Source of the DNA: JAGOTP01 sp964598725
GTDB taxonomy: Bacteria; Patescibacteriota; Patescibacteriia; 2-12-FULL-60-25
Direction: 5' to 3'
DNA length: 7,637 nt
NCBI GenBank assembly: GCA_964598725.1
Contig: CAZRCW010000007.1
Location: forward strand, 1-7,637
The notes beneath the pieces are model-generated. The model ran no database searches and had not been told where the DNA came from. It worked only from the letters and a program-made list of their open reading frames with translations. How positions within the stretch are numbered: position 1 is the first letter of the stretch; each line of letters starts with the position of its first letter. The translations under genes and the position numbers were made by a program. Below are positions 1-4,427 of the stretch, piece by piece.

Positions 1-443
1 GCCTGTTCGCGCAACACGCGGATGACGCGGCCGCCGTACTCGCGGATGAAGCTCAGCTCGTTGGGAAAGCGCACGTCGCTGAAGACGACGGACTGGCCGT
101 ACACCTGCTGCACACCAAGCCGGCGGCGCGCCACGGTGACCCAGAAGTCCAGGCCCAGCGTGTCGCGGCCCCAGTTGGTGCCCAGCGTCTGCATCAGGCG
201 GCGGTAGCTCTGGCCCAGGGGCGTGGGCTCTTCCTTCAGCGCGCGCTCAGTGAGGTATTCGCTGGGCACTTCGGCGGTGGCGAACAGCGCGGAGATCATG
301 TCCACCAGCGGGTCAGCGAAGGCCAGTTCGGCGCAGTCGTATTCGTACCCCAGGTACGCGGCGACGGTGCTCTTGCCGGCGCCGGCGCGGCCGGTGATGC
401 CGATGAGCAGCGGCGGTTCAGGGGCAATGGGGGTGATGGGCAT
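1..443 (-). CDS. Phage deoxynucleoside monophosphate kinase-like P-loop protein (partial, C-terminus beyond left edge)
   Basis: This is likely a cytoplasmic kinase that phosphorylates (deoxy)nucleoside monophosphates to supply phage DNA synthesis. Starting at ATG 443, 147 residues are visible. A short leader is followed by a beta strand (PLLIGITG) and a Walker A loop, GRAGAGKST, at residues 18-26. An acidic patch around residues 36-48 (DCAELAFADP) follows, then a helical lid-like part with RRLMQTLGTNWGRD at 81-94 and the segment VVFSDVRFPNE at 119-129. The last segment, with its Asp-Val-Arg-Phe-Pro-Asn-Glu, is the signature I associate with phage dNMP kinases of the T4 gene 1 type. It is the most distal gene visible in the leftward operon, starting 4 bases after the stop of the preceding gene, with only a weak GAG-type ribosome site, so translational coupling is likely. 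The end is cut by the window. The substrate cannot be read from sequence; another P-loop kinase is possible. Confidence 0.8.
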   Translation of the reverse strand, partial: MPITPIAPEPPLLIGITGRAGAGKSTVAAYLGYEYDCAELAFADPLVDMISALFATAEVPSEYLTERALKEEPTPLGQSYRRLMQTLGTNWGRDTLGLDFWVTVARRRLGVQQVYGQSVVFSDVRFPNELSFIREYGGRVIRVLREQ

Positions 444-447
444 GGGC

Positions 448-726
448 TCACTCGTCCAGGTCGTTGGCGGCGGCGCGGCGGGCGTCGAACGCGGGCGGCC
501 GGGGGATGCGGTGCACCTGCAGGCCGGCGCGTTGCGCGGGGCGGTGCGGCATGTGTTCCTGCACCAGCGCCTGGCGGGCGAGGTTGCGCGCCAGGCCGTG
601 AATGAGCACCCAGAAGGCGCGGTCGGCCAGCGCGGTGTCCAGATCGGTCGGCCAGCCGGGGCGCTGCAGGCGCGAAAAGGCAGCCTGCAACTGCTGGCGC
701 GTGGGTTGCACGCGGGGCTGCTTCAT
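448..726 (-). CDS. Hypothetical phage protein, 92 aa
   Basis: I do not recognise a family for this 92-residue protein. It begins MKQPRVQPTRQQLQ. It is basic and predicted mostly helical in its first 60 residues (RQQLQAAFSRL; ADRAFWVLIHGLARNLARQALVQ), followed by a proline- and arginine-rich tail. There is no signal peptide or membrane segment. The second helix, FWVLIHGLARNLARQ, is amphipathic and could mediate packing or DNA/RNA contact, but that is only a guess. It lies 8 bases after the membrane-protein gene at 735-1127 and 4 bases before the kinase, all on the same strand, so it is part of the leftward early operon. The ATG at 726 was chosen because the longer frame upstream runs inside the neighbouring genes. 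Confidence 0.7.
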   Translation of the reverse strand: MKQPRVQPTRQQLQAAFSRLQRPGWPTDLDTALADRAFWVLIHGLARNLARQALVQEHMPHRPAQRAGLQVHRIPRPPAFDARRAAANDLDE

Positions 727-734
727 GGCGGCGC

Positions 735-1127
735 CTACCACGCGACGACAATGACGGCCAGGGCGAGGATGCACACCACCACCCAGCCGAGCATGGCGGC
801 AGCGGTGGGCGGCGGCAGCGGTTCCCACGGTTCGCCGTCGTCTTCCAGGCACAGCTCGTTGCTGGCCTCCGCAGCCGCAGGGCGGCACACGCACAGCGGC
901 ATGGTGCAGGCGCTGGGGTTGCTGCAGGTGGCGCGCTGCGCGTCTTCCACGCGGCCCTGCTGGGTGCCGCCGGCCGGCACATAGGGGCGCTTGACGGCGC
1001 TGCAGGCGGCCACGGTGGCCTGCACGGCGCCGTGGCGGCTGGGGCCAAAGTGGGTGCGCAGGGCGTCGTCGAAGTCGGCGTCGGTGAGGCCGGCAAGGGT
1101 GACGACGCTGGGGTGGTTGAGGTTCAT
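735..1127 (-). CDS. Cysteine-rich small protein with C-terminal membrane anchor, 130 aa
   Basis: The 130-residue product starts MNLNHPSVVTLAGLTDADFD. A polar N-terminal half is followed by a cysteine cluster between residues 42 and 93 (about six Cys, including the stretch TCSNPSACTMPLCVC at 68-81), then an acidic stretch (CLEDDGEPWEP, 93-103) and one hydrophobic segment at 111-130, AAMLGWVVVCILALAVIVVAW, that ends the protein. There is no N-terminal signal, so this looks like a tail-anchored inner-membrane protein with its bulk in the cytoplasm. The Cys cluster could bind a metal or form disulfides. The family is unknown to me. The start ATG overlaps the stop of the upstream gene by 4 bases (ATGA), which supports both the start and translational coupling. 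Early leftward phage membrane proteins often modulate the host envelope or exclude other phages, but nothing here proves that role. Confidence 0.75.
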   Translation of the reverse strand: MNLNHPSVVTLAGLTDADFDDALRTHFGPSRHGAVQATVAACSAVKRPYVPAGGTQQGRVEDAQRATCSNPSACTMPLCVCRPAAAEASNELCLEDDGEPWEPLPPPTAAAMLGWVVVCILALAVIVVAW

Positions 1128-1327
1128 GCCGTTCTCCGGGTGCGGGTGGTGGCAATGGGGGCCTGCAGCAGCGCCAGGCGCACGCGGTCGTGTGCGAGCT
1201 GGGCGCGCACGGCGCGGAGGTTGGTGCCGTCTTGCAGGCCGTCGCGCGCACAGGCGCGCAGCCAGCACTCGGTTTCCCAGATCACGTAGCGCAGAAAGAG
1301 GGCTTGAAGCCAGCGCAGCGGTTTCAC
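1124..1327 (-). CDS. Hypothetical phage protein, 67 aa
   Basis: This small basic protein of 67 residues starts at GTG 1327. The N-terminus, MKPLRWLQALFLRYVIWETE, is amphipathic to hydrophobic and could lie on a membrane or form a core helix. The rest is helical with many Arg and Ala (RAVRAQLAHDRVRLALLQAP) and two Cys at 21 and 26. I recognise no family. The GTG overlaps the TGA of the upstream 72-aa gene (GTGA), and its own TGA overlaps the ATG of the membrane-protein gene (ATGA). These paired 4-base overlaps are the main evidence that the frame is real. A longer reading of the same frame to 1465 is possible but would run inside the upstream gene and is arginine-rich in a way typical of shadow frames. 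Confidence 0.65.
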   Translation of the reverse strand: MKPLRWLQALFLRYVIWETECWLRACARDGLQDGTNLRAVRAQLAHDRVRLALLQAPIATTRTRRTA

Positions 1328-1542
1328 AGCAGCGCCTCCGGCATGCGGCGCAGCACGCCGCAGCGCAGGGCTTCTTCCTGCGCGGCGCGGGCGCGCTGCT
1401 GCGCCGCGGTGATCTGGCCGAAGGGCCAGAAGGGGCTGCGGCGCGCGGCGTCGGCGCGGGCGCACAGCACGGCGAAGTCTTCGTCGGCCTGCTGCTGGGC
1501 TTGCAGCTCGGCGCGAAGGTCGGCGCGATCGGCGGCGGTCAT
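1324..1542 (-). CDS. Hypothetical helical phage protein, 72 aa
   Basis: The 72-residue product starts MTAADRADLRAELQAQQQADED. It is almost entirely predicted helix, with two long Ala/Gln/Arg/Glu-rich segments (about 3-33 and 44-60) around a short aromatic-proline turn, SPFWPFGQ, at 36-43. This suggests a helical hairpin, perhaps dimeric. There is no signal peptide, metal site or known domain that I can see. Its ATG overlaps the stop of the upstream 149-aa gene by 4 bases (ATGA), and its TGA overlaps the next GTG by 4 bases (GTGA), so it is embedded in a translationally coupled series. The function is unknown. Confidence 0.68.
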   Translation of the reverse strand: MTAADRADLRAELQAQQQADEDFAVLCARADAARRSPFWPFGQITAAQQRARAAQEEALRCGVLRRMPEALL

Positions 1543-1988
1543 GCTGCCGTCTTCAGCGCGGGCGGCGCCAGTTCAACGCGCAAGGCGGCGGCATCCTGCT
1601 CGCTCACCTCGATGCACACCAGCGTGGGGCCGCGGCGCAGCCGAGCGCACGGGCAGGGGCCCAGCTCGGACACGTACACCGGCTTGAAGCCGCCTTCGCG
1701 CAGCGCCATGAGCCACTTGCTGGGCGCTTCGGACAGGCTGAACCACGAGGTGGTGATGCGCAGCATGTTCGTGTGGCGGCCGTTCTCGTAGCTGCGCCAC
1801 AGGCTCAGGCGGTCGGGCGTGAGCTCAAGCCCGTGCTTCTTCAGCGTGGGCAGCACCTCTTCCATGCGGGCCAGCGTGGGCGCCAGGCCGGCCAGCTCAG
1901 CCAAACGGCGGCTGTGCACGTCGTTGGCGTGCTGCTCACACTGGGCGTACAGGCCGCGCGGCGCGCGGGTGGCGGCGGCGCGGCTCAC
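1539..1988 (-). CDS. Hypothetical phage protein, 149 aa
   Basis: The 149-residue product starts at GTG 1988, which overlaps the TGA of the preceding small gene (GTGA). The N-terminal third is helical and charged (AQCEQHANDVHSRRLAELAG). The middle, LELTPDRLSLWRSYENGRH followed by TNMLRITTSWFSLSEAP, reads as a compact alpha/beta domain. It is followed by a strand-rich part, GFKPVYVSELGPCPCARL, with a CPC motif, and by PTLVCIEVSEQDAAALRVEL near the C-terminus. There is no membrane segment. Composition and strand alternation indicate a folded cytoplasmic protein, but I cannot assign a family. It is the first sizeable gene after PL, so it is expressed as soon as CI repression is lifted. A role in host takeover or recombination is possible but unsupported by any motif. 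Confidence 0.75.
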   Translation of the reverse strand: MSRAAATRAPRGLYAQCEQHANDVHSRRLAELAGLAPTLARMEEVLPTLKKHGLELTPDRLSLWRSYENGRHTNMLRITTSWFSLSEAPSKWLMALREGGFKPVYVSELGPCPCARLRRGPTLVCIEVSEQDAAALRVELAPPALKTAA

Positions 1989-2158
1989 TGTTGGCCCCAG
2001 CGTGCGGAAGCGGCACGCATGGCGCGCTTGAGCGCCAGGTCGGCCCGGATCTCCGCGACGCGCCCGCTCAGGAGGCGGCGGCTGTCGGCCGTCAGGTGGT
2101 AGGGGTTGACGCGCTGGGTGCGCGGCGTCTTGGGGCTGGGGGTCGCGGTGCTGGGCAT
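1985..2158 (-). CDS. First gene of the leftward operon, small basic protein, 57 aa
   Basis: This very basic 57-residue protein starts MPSTATPSPKTPRTQRVNPYH. A Pro/Thr/Ser/Arg-rich N-terminus of about 20 residues precedes one helix with heptad-like spacing (SRRLLSGRVAEIRADLALKRAMRAAS). I chose ATG 2158 because GGAG (2165-2168, read leftward) lies 6 bases upstream. An in-frame ATG at 2170 would add MERQ but lies only about 9 bases from the predicted transcription start and has no ribosome site. It is the first gene after PL. This is the place lambda uses for N, and the protein is small and arginine-rich, but an N-like RNA-binding role is only positional speculation: I see no boxA or boxB-like nut site next to it. 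Confidence 0.68.
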   Translation of the reverse strand: MPSTATPSPKTPRTQRVNPYHLTADSRRLLSGRVAEIRADLALKRAMRAASARWGQQ

Positions 2159-2185
2159 CTGGCGCTCCATCGGTCGATGGGCGCC

Positions 2186-2214
2186 ATACTCACATACGTG
2201 AGTGACGATGTCAA
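2186..2214 (-). promoter_or_regulatory. PL-like leftward early promoter
   Basis: Read leftward, a perfect -35 TTGACA (2209-2214) and a -10 GAGTAT (2186-2191) are separated by 17 bases. Transcription would begin near 2179, about 20 bases before the first gene of the leftward operon. One operator dyad covers the spacer and -10, and another overlaps the -35, as expected of a repressor-controlled early promoter. The -10 is only a moderate match. Confidence 0.7.
2188..2203. promoter_or_regulatory. Left operator 1 (CI/Cro-type dyad)
   Basis: ACTCACATACGTGAGT has perfect 6-base inverted arms (ACTCAC/GTGAGT) around 4 bases. It sits in the spacer and -10 of PL. The same dyad recurs at 2212, 3164, 3194 and 3217 only around the immunity promoters, which supports it as the phage repressor site. 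Confidence 0.75.
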
Positions 2215-2227
2215 CACAAACGTGAGT
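2212..2227. promoter_or_regulatory. Left operator 2 (CI/Cro-type dyad, one weaker arm)
   Basis: CAACACAAACGTGAGT keeps the CAC-N4-GTG core and a full right arm, GTGAGT; the left arm is degenerate. It lies 24 bp, centre to centre, from left operator 1 and overlaps the -35 of PL. A possible extra half-site, GCTCACGG, follows at 2238-2245. Confidence 0.6.
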
Positions 2228-2259
2228 GTCGCACCGTGCTCACGGGAAAACGTGGGCGT

Positions 2260-2328
2260 TCAGGGACTGGCCGGAGACCAGCCCAGGTCGCGCATGCAGC
2301 GCGTCATGTGGTCGCGGCGGGTCTTCTA
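2260..2328 (-). pseudogene. Probable lost C-terminus of the lipoprotein, cut off by an in-frame amber codon
   Basis: Beyond TAG 2326-2328 the lipoprotein frame stays open as KTRRDHMTRCMRDLGWSPASP and stops at TGA 2260-2262. The piece contains a Cys-Met-Arg-Asp-Leu-Gly-Trp segment that mirrors the CMEE segment of the mature domain and resembles the CMxxxGW endings I associate with small bacterial lipoproteins. Read without the amber, the protein would be about 96 residues. A CAG- or GAG-to-TAG change is the simplest origin. A sequencing error or genuine amber suppression are alternatives. If the TAG is the native stop, this piece is only chance coding. Confidence 0.45.
2263..2284 (-). terminator. 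Imperfect hairpin at the end of the repressor-lipoprotein unit
   Basis: Arms GGGCTGG and CCAGTCCC (leftward reading, one bulged T) enclose a 7-base loop just before the TGA at 2260-2262 that would end the amber-suppressed lipoprotein frame. No T tract follows directly; a TTTT comes about 14 bases later. It may weaken readthrough from cI into the PL operon, but it is not a convincing intrinsic terminator. Confidence 0.25.
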
Positions 2329-2550
2329 GTAGATCATCTGTGTGGCGGGCACAGTGTTGCCGGTGAAGCCCGACGTCACGGGCCTGGAGACGTCGGCAAC
2401 CTCCTCCATGCACCTCAGACGATCCGGGGCGAGATCGGCGGCCGCGGCGCCATCGGCGCGGCGCCACTCCATGTCTGCGATGCCCGGGGCGAAGCTGCGG
2501 CCAGCACAGGCGGCCAGCAGAAAGACCAGCAGGATCGGGCTACGGCTCAT
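2326..2550 (-). CDS. Small lipoprotein co-transcribed with the repressor, 74 aa to the amber stop
   Basis: This is a secreted lipoprotein. The N-terminus, MSRSPILLVFLLAACAGRS, has a short basic n-region, a hydrophobic core and a lipobox, LAAC, with the lipidated Cys at residue 15. The mature part would be about 60 residues, polar, with one further Cys at 47 (CMEEVADVSRP). The ATG at 2550 overlaps the end of the repressor gene by 11 bases, so the two genes are almost certainly one transcript, made in the lysogen. This is the position of rex genes in lambda and of lysogenic-conversion genes in other phages; lipoproteins such as T5 Llp and TP-J34 Ltp exclude superinfecting phages, so exclusion is a fair hypothesis but unproven. 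Oddly, the TAG at 2326-2328 is followed in frame by 21 more sense codons with natural-looking content (see the separate entry). I recognise no named family. Confidence 0.75.
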   Translation of the reverse strand: MSRSPILLVFLLAACAGRSFAPGIADMEWRRADGAAAADLAPDRLRCMEEVADVSRPVTSGFTGNTVPATQMIY

Positions 2551-3169
2551 CGTCGTCGGGTTCAAGCGTGCCACGGTGCACGGCCAAGATCTTGAGCCCA
2601 TCGAGGTCGGGGTCGAAGCTAGGGAAGGCCGGATTCAGCGCCACGGCGCGCCATTGGCCAGGATTGGAGGCTGCGTAGATCACTCGCGCGTGATCTCGCC
2701 CGTGCCTGTCGCGCACGAGCACAAGCCGGCCGGGAGCTGGCTTGCGGCTGGCGCTCCACACAACAGAAAGGCCGCGAGGAAACTGCGGGGCGAGTGCATC
2801 GTCACGCAGCGCCAGCACGAAAAGCGAATCGGGCACGTTGAGCATCAGAGCCTCCCAGCTCAAGATCGGGAGGCCATGAGAACGCGCGCCCTGGCTCACC
2901 GTTCGAGCCACCTCGACCTTGTAGGCTGCAGACCCCTCAGCTGCGTGCTGTGTTTTCTTCCAGACGATTGGGCCTTGGCCGCGCTCGAGCCATTCAGCGT
3001 CAACGCCAAGCGCCGCGGCGATAGCCAGTAGATCGCGCGGCCGATCTCGCGCGTCAGCTTCGTGGTTGCCGATCGTGCCGGCGGAAACGCCAGCGCGACG
3101 CGCGAGTTCCGCCTGGCTCAAGTGCAAGTGCAGGCGAGCGGACTTGATGCGCTGTCCGATGGTGTTCAC
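2540..3169 (-). CDS. cI: CI-type phage repressor: XRE helix-turn-helix plus degenerate S24 (LexA-like) domain, 209 aa
   Basis: This is the lysogeny repressor; it binds the dyad operators on both sides of its gene. Residues 4-61 are an XRE helix-turn-helix (NTIGQRIKSARL; LSQAELARRAGVSAGTIGNH; then DLLAIAAALGVDAEWLERG). A linker of about 30 residues leads to an S24-fold C-terminal domain (PILSWEAL at 101-108; LALRDDALAPQFPRG at 119-133; PGRLVLVRDRHGRDHARVIYA at 146-166). Where LexA-type proteins have Asp-Ser-Met, this one has Asp-Ala-Leu (Ala125), and the catalytic Lys position reads Ala161. No Ala-Gly cleavage dipeptide is visible in the linker, so self-cleavage is not expected, although the dimer fold should remain. 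I chose GTG 3169 because the family begins at NTIGxRI. GTG 3199 would add ten residues; neither start has a good ribosome site, and 3169 lies inside the operator at 3164-3179, allowing autoregulation. The 3' end overlaps the lipoprotein gene. Confidence 0.88.
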   Translation of the reverse strand: MNTIGQRIKSARLHLHLSQAELARRAGVSAGTIGNHEADARDRPRDLLAIAAALGVDAEWLERGQGPIVWKKTQHAAEGSAAYKVEVARTVSQGARSHGLPILSWEALMLNVPDSLFVLALRDDALAPQFPRGLSVVWSASRKPAPGRLVLVRDRHGRDHARVIYAASNPGQWRAVALNPAFPSFDPDLDGLKILAVHRGTLEPDDDEP

Positions 3170-3179
3170 AGACGTGATT
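3164..3179. promoter_or_regulatory. Right operator 3 (dyad at the repressor start codon)
   Basis: GTTCACAGACGTGATT keeps the TCAC-N4-GTGA core. It covers the proposed GTG start of the repressor (3167-3169), 30 bp centre to centre from the middle right operator. A protein bound here would block cI transcription or its translation start, the role of OR3 in lambda. Confidence 0.5.
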
Positions 3180-3190
3180 TGGCCAGCCAG

Positions 3191-3219
3191 TTGCGTCACG
3201 ATGGTGAGTGCGTCATACT
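3191..3219 (+). promoter_or_regulatory. PR-like rightward early promoter
   Basis: A -35 TTGCGT (3191-3196) and a -10 CATACT (3214-3219) are 17 bases apart, with one dyad operator on the -35 and another on the -10, the same geometry as PL. Initiation would fall near 3226, at or next to the GTG start of the cro-like gene. A weak leftward -10, TATGAC, on the opposite strand (3212-3217) may belong to the cI maintenance promoter. Confidence 0.55.
3194..3209. promoter_or_regulatory. Right operator 2 (dyad on the -35 of PR)
   Basis: CGTCACGATGGTGAGT has the TCAC-N4-GTGA core. It lies 23 bp centre to centre from the next dyad and overlaps the -35 of PR. Confidence 0.6.
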
Positions 3220-3232
3220 CACGAACGTGAGC
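3217..3232. promoter_or_regulatory. Right operator 1 (dyad on the -10 of PR)
   Basis: ACTCACGAACGTGAGC is a 6-base inverted repeat with a single mismatch at the outer base, nearly identical to left operator 1. It overlaps the -10 of PR, the predicted start point and the first codon of the cro-like gene. Confidence 0.72.
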
Positions 3233-3478
3233 AACGAAACCGCATTGAAACCGCCGCTGGAACGTGCGATTGAGCTCGCTGGTGGCCCGCTTCGCTTGGC
3301 GCGCGCACTCGGCGTGTCTTCGAACCTTCCGAACATGTGGAAAACCCGGGGCAAGGTGCCGGCGGACTACTGCCCAGCGATCGAGCGCGAAACCGGCGTG
3401 ACGTGTGAGGAGCTGCGGCCCGACGTTGCGTGGAGCGTGCTTCGAGCGCCCGCCGAGGGGCCAGCCAATGCCGGCTGA
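3227..3478 (+). CDS. Cro-like regulator, YdaS family helix-turn-helix, 83 aa
   Basis: This is a small DNA-binding regulator divergent from cI, in the cro position. The sequence ALKPPLERAIELAGGPLRLARALGV, then SSNLPNMWKTRGKVPADYCPAIERETGVTCEELRPDVAW, matches the YdaS/Cro-like pattern I know from proteobacterial prophages: a GG-x-LARALGV turn, a recognition helix, the RGKVPAxYCPAIE segment and the conserved CEELRPDV near residues 60-67. It should bind the same operators as CI and favour the lytic programme by shutting off cI. The start is uncertain. GTG 3227 falls at the predicted PR start point, so the mRNA would be leaderless. The in-frame TTG 3245 would give a 77-residue form that still keeps the whole domain. 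The end overlaps the next gene by 11 bases. Some YdaS proteins are described as toxins of YdaS-YdaT pairs, but no YdaT-like partner is visible before the gap. Confidence 0.85.
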   Translation: MSNETALKPPLERAIELAGGPLRLARALGVSSNLPNMWKTRGKVPADYCPAIERETGVTCEELRPDVAWSVLRAPAEGPANAG

Positions 3479-3571
3479 AACGCCGCTCGCCCGACAGGCC
3501 ACCAACATGGCCCTGGCCCGCGCCCTGGGCATCGACGACGTGGCCGACGTGGCCAGCATCGACTTGCGCAT
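3468..3571 (+). CDS. Partial early gene interrupted by the N gap
   Basis: The frame opens at ATG 3468, 11 bases before the end of the cro-like gene, with a good ribosome site (GAGGGG) 7 bases upstream. Thirty-four codons are visible, MPAETPLARQATNM followed by ALARALGIDDVADVASIDLR, before the assembly gap. The visible part is a helix plus an acidic turn and gives no family. An internal ATG at 3507 is possible but has no comparable ribosome site. It may continue into the bases after the gap, but the gap length is not known, so the frames cannot be joined. Confidence 0.6.
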
Positions 3572-3671
3572 NNNNNNNNNNNNNNNNNNNNNNNNNNNNN
3601 NNNNNNNNNNNNNNNNNNNNNNNNNNNNNNNNNNNNNNNNNNNNNNNNNNNNNNNNNNNNNNNNNNNNNNN
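3572..3671. other. Assembly gap, 100 N
   Basis: Exactly 100 unknown bases break the early right operon. This round number is the usual placeholder for a scaffold gap of unknown size, so distances and reading frames cannot be carried across it, and one or more genes may be missing. Confidence 0.95.
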
Positions 3672-3804
3672 GAGCCGGTTCGCCCGCCCCGGTGCTGGTG
3701 CCTTGCGGCGCTGGCCCGGGGCGCGCATTTTCAGGAGCGCCCCGCAAGGGTAGGCGCCTGGCGCCGGCGGGCAAGGGCCTACGTGTAGGGGGAGGGCAGG
3801 TCTG
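3672..3804 (+). other. Post-gap stretch, probable 3' end of a gene of uncertain frame
   Basis: The bases after the gap are open in two plausible frames. One ends at TAG 3786-3788 (LAALARGAHFQERPARVG) and has the stronger G/C bias at third positions. The other ends at TGA 3803-3805, which overlaps the ATG of the next gene (TGATG), a typical coupled junction. I cannot choose between them without the missing sequence. A GGAGG ribosome site at 3791-3795 serves the next gene. Confidence 0.35.
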
Positions 3805-4122
3805 ATGGCGGCGCACACGGGGGTGAAGGCCAAGGTGCGCGCCTTTCTGGAGGCTGGCGGCCAGGAGTCGGTGTTCGGCCTGGCCGAGCGCTTCAGCTGC
3901 TCACGCGCCGCGGTTTACTGGGCTCTGTATGCGCTGCAGGGCGAGGGGTTCTGCAACCCGATCGGCGAGCGCGTGCGGGGCTACGGCGCGCCGAACCACC
4001 GCAACCGCATGGAAATGGTGTGGGGCCTGGCCGGTCGGCCGGCAGTGCCCACCGGCCAGCTGGTGCAGCACGCGCTGCAGACGCGCACGGCGCTGGAGTC
4101 GGTGTGGGGGCCGCGCGCATGA
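3805..4122 (+). CDS. Winged helix-turn-helix phage protein, 105 aa
   Basis: The product begins MAAHTGVKAKVRAFLEAG. Residues about 7-58 read as a winged helix-turn-helix: a first helix (VKAKVRAFLEAG), a second (SVFGLAERFS), a recognition helix (SRAAVYWALYALQGEG) and a wing (CNPIGERVRGYGAPN). The remaining 45 residues, including RMEMVWGLAGRP and a C-terminal helix LVQHALQTRTALESVWG, are not recognisable. It is likely a cytoplasmic DNA-binding protein of the early right operon, either a regulator or the DNA-binding part of a replication initiator; see the findings on split initiators. The start has a good GGAGG site 9 bases upstream. It overlaps the next gene by 4 bases (ATGA). The specific function is unknown. 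Confidence 0.75.
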   Translation: MAAHTGVKAKVRAFLEAGGQESVFGLAERFSCSRAAVYWALYALQGEGFCNPIGERVRGYGAPNHRNRMEMVWGLAGRPAVPTGQLVQHALQTRTALESVWGPRA

Positions 4123-4427
4123 AGAAACACCGGTACGCCTCGCCGCGCCGCATTGTGGGCGGCGACCTGGGGCGCCAGTCGGTGCGGCAGGGCACGTCGG
4201 CGCCGGTGGAGTACCCGCCGGGTTTCTTCACCGAACCCGTGCGTGCGTGGCGCCAGCTGCGCTACGACAGCGCCGAGGTGGCCGACAAGGTGCGCGAGTA
4301 CCTGCATAACCAGGCGAACGCGCGCCGCGGCCGTGAGGTGGCGCTGGCCACCGGCGCCGGCTGTGGCAACGGCACGATGTACATGCCGAACACGCCGAAG
4401 ACGTTGGCGCCTGGGTGGATGCGCTGA
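4119..4427 (+). CDS. Hypothetical phage protein, 102 aa
   Basis: The 102-residue product starts MKKHRYASPRRIVGGDLGRQ. It has a basic N-terminus, then a proline/aromatic segment (APVEYPPGFFTEPVRAWRQL), a helix rich in charged residues (SAEVADKVREYLHNQANARRG, about 51-71) and a Gly/Thr-rich tail. I see no catalytic motif, signal peptide or membrane segment and cannot name a family. The start ATG overlaps the stop of the winged-helix gene (ATGA) and its TGA overlaps the next ATG (TGATG), so it is coupled on both sides in the early right operon. A longer frame starting at 4020 exists but would lie inside the upstream gene. Confidence 0.72.
   Translation: MKKHRYASPRRIVGGDLGRQSVRQGTSAPVEYPPGFFTEPVRAWRQLRYDSAEVADKVREYLHNQANARRGREVALATGAGCGNGTMYMPNTPKTLAPGWMR

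Noticed and set aside
223..1791. Long rightward open frames (223-984, 991-1791)
   Set aside because: They lie opposite a chain of leftward genes linked by 4-base overlaps. Their Gly/Ala/Arg/Ser-rich, low-complexity products are typical shadows in GC-rich DNA.
2677..2696. Inverted repeat AGATCAC-N6-GTGATCT inside cI
   Set aside because: The spacer is 6 rather than 4, so it does not fit the operator family. It sits inside coding sequence for HARVIY and is probably coincidental.
2342..3031. Rightward 229-codon frame opposite the repressor
   Set aside because: The opposite strand encodes a clear XRE-S24 repressor and a lipobox protein; this frame shows no domain.
3170..3571. N-terminal extension of the repressor frame up to 343 aa
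   Set aside because: The extension crosses the operators and lies opposite the cro-like gene. The conserved repressor sequence begins at NTIGQRI, directly after GTG 3169.
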